A stretch of 64,000 nt of DNA from JAISGQ01 sp964500965. GTDB lineage: Bacteria; Bacillota; Clostridia; Oscillospirales; Acutalibacteraceae. The notes under the pieces were generated by a model. The model was not told the origin of the DNA and searched no databases. It was given only the letters and a program-made list of their open reading frames with translations. The DNA lies in the NCBI GenBank assembly GCA_964500965.1, contig CAZCQZ010000002.1, forward strand, positions 55,127-119,126. Direction: 5' to 3'. Positions 17,301 to 24,476 of the stretch are shown here, in pieces (positions within the stretch are counted from its first letter, which is position 1; the number at the start of each line of letters is the position of its first letter). Made by a program: the position numbers and the translations under genes.

Positions 17301-18076
17301 GTACAACTTTGGTCAACTCAACCGATGACCGCATCTTTGAAAACATTGTACTTGACGAAAGCCTGACACTCTATTGCTACATAGGTGATGGCGGTAGTGA
17401 GCTTCTCGTCACTGACAATGCCGCTGATGCCACAGAAGATTCCGGCAAATATATCGTCTACGTTGAAAAATCCGGCACTTCTCAGTACAGTCTCAGTACC
17501 GCGATGCTCAGCCTGACCGCCGAGAACGAATCCGGCGAAAATGATTCGGCAGAGGGCGAAAATGATTCCTCCGATTCTACACCTGTTATCGGCAATCTCA
17601 GCACCGACTATACCGTAAGCCTTTACGATGAATATACTGTCACTTCCGAAGACGGCTGGTCTAAGGTCATTCCCGACCTCCCCCTCACCGGCACAGATGA
17701 GAACGGAAAACGCTACTATTACAGCTACTACATCGAGGAGGTAACTGTTGCAGGCTACGATACAACGTACAGCAACATAAGCTCTGACGGTGTTATTACC
17801 TCGGTTGTCAGCGATAAGACCCCCATAACCGTAACCAACAAAGCCTCCGGCAAATATGTACTTGCAGAAACCGGCGGCATCGGTACGATTTGGTTTGTCC
17901 TGATTGCGGTTATGCTGTTCGCGCTTGCAGGCTTTATTTACAAATTCGGCGTTGCGGCTCAACCGCAGGCAACCGCCGAAGTCGGCGCGACAAGCGAAAT
18001 CGGCTCATTGCCGAAATCCGCTTCAATCTATGTAAGGTGGTGGTTATTAAGGCTCTTTACACGCCGCAAGAAATGA
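11306..18076 (+). CDS. Giant cell-surface adhesin / pilus-tip protein with CHAP-like and SpaA/Cna-B domains
   Basis: A 2256-residue surface protein. A basic cytoplasmic N-terminus is followed by one TM/signal segment (about residues 21-40). Two Cys/His motifs follow: CGIVEHRHTEAC (54-65) and CGCEEHTHIGTC (124-135). Residues about 164-316 resemble a CHAP amidase domain (NWNAMFVSFCLNYAGV, GDVIFFDTDLDGDADRVGIV, VIEGD), but Asn207 and Arg270 occupy the usual Cys and His positions. A long array of beta-rich Ig/adhesin-like domains follows. A SpaA-like domain lies near residues 1328-1418 (E-box YYIVESKAP), with Cna-B-like domains near 1450 and 2110-2180 (YYIEEVTVAGY). Gly/Ser/Asp linkers occur near 1780 and 1935. 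The C-terminus has LAETG at 2186-2190, a hydrophobic helix and a 40-residue tail ending RRKK. It is probably the pilus tip adhesin; its ligand is unknown. Confidence 0.88.
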   Translation: MRDKLQAFLEVYQKYKTRRLKLVSLLLVASIVVFGNVFWQLHHTGITMTNETSCGIVEHRHTEACVSYAPLSQTEYTSGTDLYVISGSDIYLVSGTDLYSQSDDSVLSLSDVAISEYYYMVYTCGCEEHTHIGTCYSDPSAVETPEEWEATVPKKLSGIQTSDLVTVARSQLGYTESTANYVLNDDGTRNGYTRYGDWYGNKYGNWNAMFVSFCLNYAGVSNEYFPYSSGAYGWPYALIEADCWYDADSTSPFIGDVIFFDTDLDGDADRVGIVSSVSYIDNTLTVIEGDCDNAVKEVTYTADDSRIFGFGVVPLSPEYVTVCDDSSGRTLFDNDHIKNLTQTYSGQVVYDPINGTYAIINFRINFESLILEVAPEDYRYVYNLPKGLTITDEDLFGKTFTANTFEYEFIKNDDGTQSIYINFDKDKVQGTGIGGNLTFNCTADASFLNEDGELEIVLPGGTVTIPTDDITYPENETHKYNISTSKSSAYNSEDGTITYTVTVTSGKGTPTSILLTDVLSLGSGDYVLDFESISGLSVEKRYYATGSSDYTSSPVDGYTVAYNSDGTIKSIELPKIENADGYSTTYVITYTVNVGDVAAGGIYYVNNTAAVSSTDTTTGENVSSSAGDSFAITNEVIAKSGSYDSTNKQFQWSITFNGSGNDIAGAQLLDTKFADAENLTVYLNGSEVSAEDGNYTLISDSDGKLTAIEFNAVDGSTANTNTYVVKYTTPLSGEWDAETQTNTATYDPTPGDDDTSDQKSDSATATGESKHLSKKRTSYSINKDEYEIIIGWQTTVTVPANGISSGTKVFDILTTEKNSTNYHSFTYEQLKNISAEITDNSGKSTEFTGFTIEASDGWNWYSLSDIASNEYYQGLAFTKFKIVFNADVSADEAEKITFSYYSTADILKITAETTFKNIASANDDPDKTKNKDSSKLDYTPDVVKVDNAHNNSQTATEFESSEGKVSWGIYVNLPSDYTAGTPVTIVETLPTNSDLELLEIKAGHGSGDWQLKELTVADDGTISCLSDNDYWKSGFSGYYDKDKQTITVNFDGNNSDVINAGLIYMTISCKVLDNYVLSGSDYVYKTAATHVLDNKVEVSVNGSDYGSDNQQQTVTIPKTTITETKPDEGDDDDDKKPTAVGKKYLAAWKDSQQREDLAYSIDVNINATDFVSGSDVLYLSDTLKYKLNYWNNAPQKFELLHESVALYYAVVDTNGVPVLDSEGRLQKGVAVPVSLWAWKYYEESYTIAYDGDYAECIITATVPDGVALIFEYKYRQTTESPSTEANDYVNASNNAKLTYHGETFESYSYYTDKYWKKLSTSGEYSVIKGYSFIKVDSSDYNYVLYGTEFDLYKFNPTISTYEKVRTYPTDKDNPTLTIEWSDDFEYNTAYYIVESKAPDDYRLPDYPTPYYFYFSNDDTTTYPEYFPSGFESKAIDLSSTTKTEYVTNEYNLTDIVVNKKWLDVNGKDVTNKQNGSIAFKLYQVKSEYNPGLIELNFVFTDTSDNKLYKKTYYVNAGTVDFEIYMPKESEYYATEVNNVSIESTGERLSTGSSFVKYNESQSSKGYYIYTLNSKPFISENTTILGNLKTDGNSSEIIYVTKKPTNEFLEKNTDKIIVYVKSADSEADSGIDNETGEVKDVTFTIDAYHNYDNMDTYHGYFEGSYKYGSTITVTSYAALTSDQYWNGYYPFFRYADDESIASQIPTTESSTTSGGYTIATFTTDSIVLNGDNGVVAFTNYNLANHSEYDFEFVTEKPSTDTILANPGVTYFYIQVDESTAVSGGDSGDSGESGDDSNEPAELHLYFYTDRWAINRNDSMTINSSGTYTFDVDVSAFAGKTGSNTAQIELWKYSDSLTPNDVKVSAVFNVDGTEYSTGEQWTESKADKGGNVIFTSLDSYSDSEKVTWIAAFDDYTWTGNETVTVTVTVENLTYDSGSSGDSGETGSDLTVSVNKEGTVNSATLSGYNAGDTVNVTIFAPRSDYYGGGWLKCYAGVDSEYSTTLVNSTDDRIFENIVLDESLTLYCYIGDGGSELLVTDNAADATEDSGKYIVYVEKSGTSQYSLSTAMLSLTAENESGENDSAEGENDSSDSTPVIGNLSTDYTVSLYDEYTVTSEDGWSKVIPDLPLTGTDENGKRYYYSYYIEEVTVAGYDTTYSNISSDGVITSVVSDKTPITVTNKASGKYVLAETGGIGTIWFVLIAVMLFALAGFIYKFGVAAQPQATAEVGATSEIGSLPKSASIYVRWWLLRLFTRRKK

Positions 18077-18183
18077 TAGCTTGCAAAAGTCTTTAATCCC
18101 ACGCATTTATTTCAGCAAACGCACAACGGAAATTCCTAGCCGCTGTGTAAAAAATAAGAATCTAACAGGAAGGAACGACAACT

Positions 18184-19851
18184 ATGAAAAAAGCATTATC
18201 TCTAGTTCTCGCAATTCTCATGGTCGCCATGATGGCGGTCACAGCCTCCGCGGCAACGGTCACTGTTAACGGCGATGACCAAAAAAGTCACACCTTTGCC
18301 GCTTATCAGGTGTTTAAAGCAACCGTAACTACCGATGAAGAAACAAATGAAACTACACTCGCTGATGTTGAGTGGGGTGACGGTATCGATAACGATAACG
18401 AACGTTTCCTTGCCGCCCTTAAAACGTCAGACATTTTCAAGGTTAATGATGCAAACGCTTTTGCTTCTTGTGAAACCGCCGCAGATGTTGCAGAGGTTCT
18501 TGCTAATTACGGAACTGACAGTGATGAAGCAAAAGCTTTCGCAAAGCTTGCTTATAAGTACAAGACCGAAACTTACACCGAACTTAATTCAGACGAAGAT
18601 GTCGACCTTCCAACCGGTTACTACCTCATAGTCGATATGACCGAACTTGACGGTAAGAATGATGCTGCAAACGCAGCTCTGCTCCAGGTTGTAGGCGATA
18701 TTACAATCAATGTTAAGACCGACAAGCCCTCTGTTGAAAAGAAGGTCTATGAGGAAGATTATGCCAACGACGATATAAGCGCACAGCTAGGTTACAACTA
18801 CGGTGAGCACTACAACGATGTTGCAGACTATGATATGGGCGATATTGTTAAGTTCCAGCTTTATTCCAAGGTTCCTGACATGACCTATTTTGACACCTAC
18901 ACCATGATTTTCCACGATACCATGGCACAGGGTCTTACTCTTAGCTCTTCCTCTATCAAAGTAACAGTCGGCGACACTACTCTTACCACCGATGAGTACA
19001 TCGTCAATACAAATCCCGGCAACGATGAATCCTTTACTGTTCAGATTAAAGACCTCAAGAGCGTTGCTAATGTCGCAAAGGATCAGAAGATAATCGTTTA
19101 CTACGAAGCAACCCTTAATCAGGAGGCTGAAGTCGGTCTTCCCGGCAACGAAAACAAGGTTTATCTTGAATACTCCAACGTTCCCGATGAGTCCGGCGAG
19201 GGTGACACTAATACCAGCACCGGTAAAAACCTCGGTAAAACCCCCGAAGATAAGGTTATCGTTTTCACCTATGCACTTCAGGTAACTAAGGTTGAGAAAG
19301 ATACCACCACCACTCTTAAAAATGCAAAATTCACTCTTTCCAAGGTTGTTGACGGCACTACTTATTATGCAGTAGTCACTGAAGGCAAAATCTACAACTG
19401 GGCTGAAGCCGAGGGCGATGCAACCGTTCTTACTACCGGCGAAGACGGCATTATCACCGTCACCGGTATTGATGATGACGGTACATATTATCTTACAGAG
19501 ACTGTTGCTCCCACCGGCTACAACAAGCTTAAGAATCCTGTTACAATCGTTCTGAAAGCTACCACTGCAAACGGTCAGACCTGGACCACCACTGCTAATG
19601 AAGCTCTTACCGCTCTTAATGCAAGTGTTGACGAAAAAGATATTACCACAAGCCTTGAAGGCGGCTCAACCGAACTCGTTAACTTCGTTTCCGATGCTAC
19701 TGCCAAGGTTACAATTGAAAACAGCAAGGGCACAGGTCTTCCCGAAACCGGCGGTATCGGTACTACTGTTTTCTATGTTGTCGGCGGACTTCTCATGCTC
19801 GTTGCAGTAGTTGTTCTCGTTGCAAGAAAAAAGACTGTTAACGAGGAATAA
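18184..19851 (+). CDS. Major pilin subunit (LPETG, SpaA/Cna-B type)
   Basis: The 555-residue pilus backbone protein, polymerised by the adjacent class C sortase through isopeptide bonds. It has a signal peptide of about 24 residues (MKKALSLVLAILMVAMMAVTASA). The N-terminal domain ends near INVKTDKPSVEKKVYEEDY, where one of the Lys residues is the likely pilin-motif Lys. A fimbrial isopeptide-forming D2-type domain follows (residues about 205-355), then a SpaA/Cna-B domain with the E-box DGTYYLTETVAPTGYN. The sorting signal is LPETG at 519-523, then a hydrophobic helix and RKK plus acidic end. GGAAGGA precedes the ATG by 9 nt. Two RNA hairpins separate it from the sortase gene, perhaps setting pilin excess. 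Confident family call. Confidence 0.93.
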   Translation: MKKALSLVLAILMVAMMAVTASAATVTVNGDDQKSHTFAAYQVFKATVTTDEETNETTLADVEWGDGIDNDNERFLAALKTSDIFKVNDANAFASCETAADVAEVLANYGTDSDEAKAFAKLAYKYKTETYTELNSDEDVDLPTGYYLIVDMTELDGKNDAANAALLQVVGDITINVKTDKPSVEKKVYEEDYANDDISAQLGYNYGEHYNDVADYDMGDIVKFQLYSKVPDMTYFDTYTMIFHDTMAQGLTLSSSSIKVTVGDTTLTTDEYIVNTNPGNDESFTVQIKDLKSVANVAKDQKIIVYYEATLNQEAEVGLPGNENKVYLEYSNVPDESGEGDTNTSTGKNLGKTPEDKVIVFTYALQVTKVEKDTTTTLKNAKFTLSKVVDGTTYYAVVTEGKIYNWAEAEGDATVLTTGEDGIITVTGIDDDGTYYLTETVAPTGYNKLKNPVTIVLKATTANGQTWTTTANEALTALNASVDEKDITTSLEGGSTELVNFVSDATAKVTIENSKGTGLPETGGIGTTVFYVVGGLLMLVAVVVLVARKKTVNEE

Positions 19852-19862
19852 TGCTTTTAAAA

Positions 19863-19965
19863 CCGATTCTCACCGGGCAAAATTTAAACGCCTGTGAGGA
19901 TTCGGCAAAATTATCTGATTTGTTCCTGTGAATATGACCGTGCCGATGAAAACATCGGCACGGTC
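19863..19965 (+). promoter_or_regulatory. Tandem hairpins between pilin and sortase genes
   Basis: First hairpin: CCGATTCTCACCGGGC (19863-19878) pairs imperfectly with GCCTGTGAGGATTCGG (19890-19905). Second: a perfect 13-bp stem GACCGTGCCGATG (19936-19948) / CATCGGCACGGTC (19953-19965) with AAAA loop and no T-run. The second ends 26 nt before the sortase ATG. They are candidates for 3'-end protection of pilin mRNA and reduced read-through into the sortase. Confidence 0.6.
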
Positions 19966-19990
19966 GGGCATGGGATTCAGGGAGATATCC

Positions 19991-20806
19991 ATGAAAAAGA
20001 AAACCTCCACAATACTGCTTATCGTTGTATTTATCATCGGTCTTGCGGTTCTGCTCTACCCCACTATAAGCGACTACCGGAATTCAAAGGTACAATCCCG
20101 TGTTATTTCCACCTATGATAAGCTGCTTTCCGAGTATACGCCGGAGGACTATACCTCCGAATATTCACTGGCAGACAGCTACAACGAGCGCCTTTATTCC
20201 ACTGTCAATTCATTTTATACTCCCGAAGCTGTGGAGGGCTATTCCGAAGCCTTGAACATCACAGGTACAGGCGTTATGGGTTACATAACCATTGACAAGA
20301 TTAACGTTCAGCTACCCATTTATCACGGCACAAGCAGTGACGTTCTGAATGTCGCGGTAGGTCATCTTGAAGGCTCATCACTGCCCGTTGGCGGCAAAAA
20401 CACTCATTGCGTGCTTTCCGCTCACAGAGGTTTGCCCAGTGCAAAGCTCTTTTCAAATCTTGATGACCTTGATGTCGGTGACACCTTTACCGTTACCGTT
20501 CTGGACACCGTTTTGACCTATGAGGTTGACCAGATATTGATTGTTCTCCCCTCCGAGGTGGAGGATTTGCAGATAATCGAGGGCGGCGATTACTGCACTC
20601 TTATTACCTGCACCCCCTACGGCATTAACACTCACCGCCTTTTAGTCCGCGGAAAACGCATTGAAACCGAAAAAGCAAAGGAAAGAATCTATGTTACTGC
20701 CGAGGCGTATCAGATTGACGCCCTTGTCGTAGCTCCCATAGTCGCAGCTCCCATGCTGCTTGTTTTACTGATAGTTCTGTTAATTAAGTATCGGAAAAAG
20801 AAGTGA
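19991..20806 (+). CDS. Class C sortase (pilus polymerase)
   Basis: Transpeptidase that cleaves LPXTG pilins and joins them to the pilin-motif Lys of the next subunit. The 271 residues have an N-terminal TM helix (about 7-28), an extracytoplasmic catalytic domain and a second C-terminal TM helix (about 240-262) ending KYRKKK, the two-helix topology of class C enzymes. Catalytic residues are His in LSAHRGLP, Cys in TLITCTPYGINTHRLLVRG and Arg in the same stretch. A conserved class C lid motif was not clearly recognised. The frame extends to 19928, but that part lies over a perfect hairpin; GGGAG precedes ATG 19991 by 7 nt. The next gene starts 9 nt after the stop. Confidence 0.92.
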   Translation: MKKKTSTILLIVVFIIGLAVLLYPTISDYRNSKVQSRVISTYDKLLSEYTPEDYTSEYSLADSYNERLYSTVNSFYTPEAVEGYSEALNITGTGVMGYITIDKINVQLPIYHGTSSDVLNVAVGHLEGSSLPVGGKNTHCVLSAHRGLPSAKLFSNLDDLDVGDTFTVTVLDTVLTYEVDQILIVLPSEVEDLQIIEGGDYCTLITCTPYGINTHRLLVRGKRIETEKAKERIYVTAEAYQIDALVVAPIVAAPMLLVLLIVLLIKYRKKK

Positions 20807-20815
20807 GATGATATT

Positions 20816-21574
20816 ATGAAACACACCGGAAAGCGAATACTTAAATCCCTGGCGATACTCATATTCACCGCGTTGTTTGCCGTCTTCGGCACTGTCGCAC
20901 TTGCCGCCGACGGTCCGGATATGAGCGAAACCGGCTCAATAAGTATTTCGTTTATTGACAGCACTTCCAATAAGCCGGTAAGCGGTGGAACTGTCACACT
21001 CTATCACGTCGCAGAGCTTTCTTACAGCGACGCGGAATACAAATTTATTTTCACGGAGGAATTTGCCGATTGCGGTCTTTCTCTTGAGGAATTAGACGCA
21101 AGCAGTCTCCCCTCCTCCCTCTCCGCCTACGCTTCGGAGAATAATATTTCCGGCACTCCCACCACTGCCGACAGCAACGGCGTATGCCTGTTTGATGACC
21201 TTACTCTTGGTGTTTATCTTGCAGTGCAAAGTCAGGCGGCAAGCGGCTATTATGCTGTTCAGCCTTTTATCGTAACTGTTCCCATAACCGATGAAAACGG
21301 CTATGTTTACGATGTTGACGCTACCCCGAAAATGCAGAGCCTTACTAAGATAACCGAATCTTCGACCACCACAACCACCACGACTGCCACTGTCACGACC
21401 ACTACCACAACTACTACAGCTCCGACAGGTAATTCCGGTGTTAACGGTGCGGACGACAAGCTTCCGCAGACAGGACAGCTTAACTGGCCGATTCCCGTAC
21501 TTGCCGGTGCAGGCGTTTTGCTGTTTATTCTCGGTTGGGCACTGACTTTTACGAGGAAAAAGAAAAATGTATAG
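20816..21574 (+). CDS. Minor pilin / LPQTG-anchored surface protein
   Basis: A 252-residue secreted protein. The signal peptide spans about residues 1-30 (KSLAILIFTALFAVFGTVALAA). A prealbumin/SpaA-like domain follows (GSISISFIDSTSNKPVSGGTVTLYHVAEL), then a Thr-rich wall-spanning stretch (around residues 180-202), and the sorting signal LPQTG (216-220) with hydrophobic helix and RKKK end. It is probably the basal subunit linking the fibre to peptidoglycan: basal pilins are typically short with a Thr/Pro-rich stem, and the differing LPQTG signal could be read by the second sortase, whose gene overlaps its 3' end by 8 bp. That role is inference. Confidence 0.87.
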   Translation: MKHTGKRILKSLAILIFTALFAVFGTVALAADGPDMSETGSISISFIDSTSNKPVSGGTVTLYHVAELSYSDAEYKFIFTEEFADCGLSLEELDASSLPSSLSAYASENNISGTPTTADSNGVCLFDDLTLGVYLAVQSQAASGYYAVQPFIVTVPITDENGYVYDVDATPKMQSLTKITESSTTTTTTTATVTTTTTTTTAPTGNSGVNGADDKLPQTGQLNWPIPVLAGAGVLLFILGWALTFTRKKKNV

Positions 21575-22256
21575 AAAATCGGGAATAATTTGCATGATAT
21601 TAGGTGCGGTGCTGATTATATCGGCACTGGGTCTGATAATTTACAATGAAAACGAAAATAATCAAGCCGCCAAAGCTTCGGCATCGGTAATGCTAAGACT
21701 ATCCGAAATTTCTGACGAAAGCCTTTCAGACAGTATTGTTACCGTCCCTGCCACGGAGCTTGCCGATATTCCGAATGTCACCGAAACCGACATTCCCTCC
21801 GGCACTCAGTCCGAGAGCTATGTCAATTTCGGCTCTGACCCAAATTACAGCATTGATAATCTCAACGTTTCGGTTGCAAGAGTTGACGGCTATGAATACA
21901 TCGGCTATATCACCATGCCGACAATAAATATTGAATTGCCTGTAATGTCCGAGTGGAGCTACAATCGTCTGAAAGTCGCCCCCTGCCGCTACAGCGGTCT
22001 GCATTACACCGACAATCTTGTTATCGCCGCTCACAATTACAAGCGGCATTTCGGTAAAATTTCAAGACTTCGCGTCGGTGACACCGTGATTTTTACCGAT
22101 ATGGACGGCGTTTCCGTATTCTACACGGTTGCACTGACCGAAACTCTCTACCCCAATGAAATTTCCGCTATGACAAGCGGCGAATGGGATCTCACGCTTT
22201 TCACGTGCACCTATGGCGGTGCTTCCCGTGTGACCGTTCGCTGTAACAGAGCGTAA
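21567..22256 (+). CDS. Second sortase of the pilus locus (class uncertain)
   Basis: A 229-residue sortase with one N-terminal TM helix (about residues 5-25), a poorly conserved stalk to about residue 108 and a catalytic domain. The His is in LVIAAHNYKRHFG, the Cys in DLTLFTCTYGGASRVTVRC and the Arg in that same strand. It lacks the C-terminal TM helix of class C enzymes, so it is unlikely to be the polymerase and more likely a housekeeping or anchoring enzyme, perhaps attaching the LPQTG protein or the finished pilus to the wall (inference). Its start overlaps the upstream gene by 8 bp, indicating coupled translation. It ends the operon and is followed by a terminator. Confidence 0.88.
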   Translation: MYRKSGIICMILGAVLIISALGLIIYNENENNQAAKASASVMLRLSEISDESLSDSIVTVPATELADIPNVTETDIPSGTQSESYVNFGSDPNYSIDNLNVSVARVDGYEYIGYITMPTINIELPVMSEWSYNRLKVAPCRYSGLHYTDNLVIAAHNYKRHFGKISRLRVGDTVIFTDMDGVSVFYTVALTETLYPNEISAMTSGEWDLTLFTCTYGGASRVTVRCNRA

Positions 22257-22262
22257 ATATTA

Positions 22263-22294
22263 AAACCGCCGCTGCAAAATTGCAGCGGCGGTTT
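22263..22294. terminator. Bidirectional terminator after the pilus operon
   Basis: Perfect 14-bp stem AAACCGCCGCTGCA/TGCAGCGGCGGTTT with AAAT loop. It lies between the convergent sortase and GH31 genes. Confidence 0.85.
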
Positions 22295-22305
22295 AGTTTT
22301 TATAA

Positions 22306-24330
22306 TCAGATTCTTTCAAATACCGGCATATACTCAATAGGAGCATCTACGCTGACGGTACAGCCGCCGTCATAAATCTCTCCGTTAGAGGTCAGCTTCC
22401 ACTTGCCCTCCGGCAGGTATACGTCACGCTTAAACTCGTTCAAATGCAGGATAGGTGCGACAAGGTACTTATCGCCGTACATATACTGGTCCTGAAGCTC
22501 CCAGCACTTTCCGTCCTGCGGAAATTCATAGAACATGGCACGAAGCAGCGGTGAACCGTTTGTATGTGCTTCCTCATACAGCTTTTTGGTGTAATCATGC
22601 ATGTTGATACGCACATCGTAATATTTCTTCATTATCGCGTAGTTTTCCTCACCGTAGCTCCAAAGCTCATTGGGCTGACCGGTGTGCAGGTATCCGCCGC
22701 CCCAATCCCTGTTATCAAGAGGCGGAATATTGTACGGTCCGCGGTCACCGTGCATACGAAGTACCGGAGAATACACAGCAAACTGATACCAGCGTATGAG
22801 AAGCTGTCTGAAATCGGGGTCGTTTACATCGTCTGTCATGAAGCCGCCAATGTCCGTTGTCCACCAGGGAATACCTGCCAGACCCATATTCAGTCCGCAC
22901 TGTATCTGGTCTGCAAAGGCTTCAAAGGTGCTGGGCACATCTCCCGACCAGACTACGTTGCCATACTTCTGTGAGCCTGCCCATGCACAGCGCAGCAGGT
23001 TTACCACCGTGCCGTTATTGAGCTTGCTCATCTCATCGTAAAATACGCGGCTGTACATCTGCGGATACATATTGCTTATTTCAAGGGCAGGTCCGTCACA
23101 ATAGCGGTAATTATCGAAATCGTAAACGCCGTAGTCAGGCTCGGAATTGTCAAGCCAGAATGCATCTATTCCGTAATCGTAATAGTGCTTTTTGCAGACC
23201 TCCCAGACATATTTCCTCGTTTCGGGATTGAAAACGTCTATCTCAACGCAGTCACCCTGATAATCATAGGTCTGTGCCGCACCGCGTTCTGTTCTGATAA
23301 GCAGTCCTTTTTCAAGCATAGGCCAGAAATTTTCGCTTTTTCTGTCCACAGACGGCCATACGGAAACTATTACCTTAATTCCCATTGAGTGAAGCTCGTC
23401 CACCATTGCCTTGGGGTCAGGCCAGTATTTTTCGTCAAACTTCCAATCGCCCTGCACAGTCCAGTGGAAGAAGTCTATGACTATCTGGTCGATTTTTATG
23501 CCTTCCTTTTGATACTGTCTGGCAACGGACAAAACTTCCTCCTGAGTTCTGTAGCGCAGCTTGCACTGCCACAATCCCATAAGCTCCTCCGGGAACATCT
23601 CTGCTCTGCCGGTAACGGCGGTGTAGTTTTCAAGTATTTTTTTCGGCGTGTCCGCAACGGTAATCCAGTAATCCATTTCCTTTGTGGACTGCGCTATCCA
23701 TTCATAGTAGTTTTTGCCGAACGTAACTCTGCCAACTGCCGGATTATTCCAAAGGAAGCCGTAGCCCATTGATGAAACGGCAAACGGCACGGAAATTTGA
23801 GAATTGCGCTGTGCCAGTTCCAGTACACAGCCTTTCAGCTCCATGCAGGACTGCTGATACTGACCCATGCCGAACAGCTTTTCATTTTCGTTGCTGTCGA
23901 ATTTGAGGTTGAGGGTATACTGGTCTGCACCCATTATGCCTTTCCATTCACGGTTTATTACCTTGAGACATCTGCTGCCCTTTGAAAGAGTTCCGTCATA
24001 TGAACGGTAATACTCGCGCAGTACAAGCCTGTCATCTTTATAAAAGGAAATAATACCCACAAAGTTGACAACTGCCTTGATGCGTCCGTTTGTAATGGTG
24101 GCAATCTCCCTTTTGTCGATAGTTCCGTCGCCTACCCAATGGTCCTCGGTGTCGATACTGACCGTTGTATCACACTTTTCGACACTTTCGGTAAGTGCCC
24201 ATTCTCTGTCGGTAAAGCTTCGATTCATTGTGGAACGAACGCGGAGTGAATCCTCTCCCCACGCTTCGATTCTGACCGTTTCGCCCTTATGATAAAAAAC
24301 AAGTGCGCCGTTTGCGTTCTCGAATCTCAT
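22306..24330 (-). CDS. Glycoside hydrolase family 31 (alpha-glucosidase/alpha-xylosidase type)
   Basis: A 674-residue retaining alpha-glycosidase, cytoplasmic because no signal peptide is present. Domain order is typical of GH31: N-terminal beta-sandwich (about 1-220), TIM barrel (about 220-570) and C-terminal beta domains. Barrel motifs: DQIVIDFFHWTVQGDW, IKVIVSVWPS, GIDAFWLDNSEPD with the nucleophile Asp in WLD, VVWSGDVPSTFEAF with the likely general acid Asp, then GIPWWTTDIGGF and RMHGDRGP. Substrate specificity (glucose or xylose linkage) cannot be fixed by eye. AAAGGAGG precedes the ATG. It diverges from an AraC regulator, which is probably its activator. Confidence 0.9.
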   Translation of the reverse strand: MRFENANGALVFYHKGETVRIEAWGEDSLRVRSTMNRSFTDREWALTESVEKCDTTVSIDTEDHWVGDGTIDKREIATITNGRIKAVVNFVGIISFYKDDRLVLREYYRSYDGTLSKGSRCLKVINREWKGIMGADQYTLNLKFDSNENEKLFGMGQYQQSCMELKGCVLELAQRNSQISVPFAVSSMGYGFLWNNPAVGRVTFGKNYYEWIAQSTKEMDYWITVADTPKKILENYTAVTGRAEMFPEELMGLWQCKLRYRTQEEVLSVARQYQKEGIKIDQIVIDFFHWTVQGDWKFDEKYWPDPKAMVDELHSMGIKVIVSVWPSVDRKSENFWPMLEKGLLIRTERGAAQTYDYQGDCVEIDVFNPETRKYVWEVCKKHYYDYGIDAFWLDNSEPDYGVYDFDNYRYCDGPALEISNMYPQMYSRVFYDEMSKLNNGTVVNLLRCAWAGSQKYGNVVWSGDVPSTFEAFADQIQCGLNMGLAGIPWWTTDIGGFMTDDVNDPDFRQLLIRWYQFAVYSPVLRMHGDRGPYNIPPLDNRDWGGGYLHTGQPNELWSYGEENYAIMKKYYDVRINMHDYTKKLYEEAHTNGSPLLRAMFYEFPQDGKCWELQDQYMYGDKYLVAPILHLNEFKRDVYLPEGKWKLTSNGEIYDGGCTVSVDAPIEYMPVFERI

Positions 24331-24374
24331 TTAAGTATCCTCCTTTGAAATTTTCTTTTTATTGTGCGGAAATA

Positions 24375-24458
24375 TTGAAAGCCCACACTGCTGATGATAT
24401 AATACTACTAAAGTGCTATGATTACTACTGAAATACTACTAAGTAGTGATACTATAAT
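24375..24458. promoter_or_regulatory. Divergent GH31/AraC control region with direct repeats
   Basis: AATACTACTAA occurs twice as a direct repeat at 24401-24411 and 24432-24442, 31 bp apart (about three helical turns), with a partial TTACTACT copy at 24421-24428. AraC-family activators classically bind such direct repeats. A plus-strand promoter TTGAAA (24375-24380), 17 bp, TATAAT (24398-24403) touches the first repeat; another TATAAT lies at 24453-24458. The GH31 promoter was not resolved. Confidence 0.65.
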
Positions 24459-24476
24459 ATTTTCAGGTGAATTTGT

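Noticed and set aside
21355..21425. Repetitive ACC/ACA tract that could be read as a DNA repeat array
   Set aside because: It encodes the Thr-rich stem of the LPQTG protein in frame; the repetition is codon-level and not a CRISPR or satellite.
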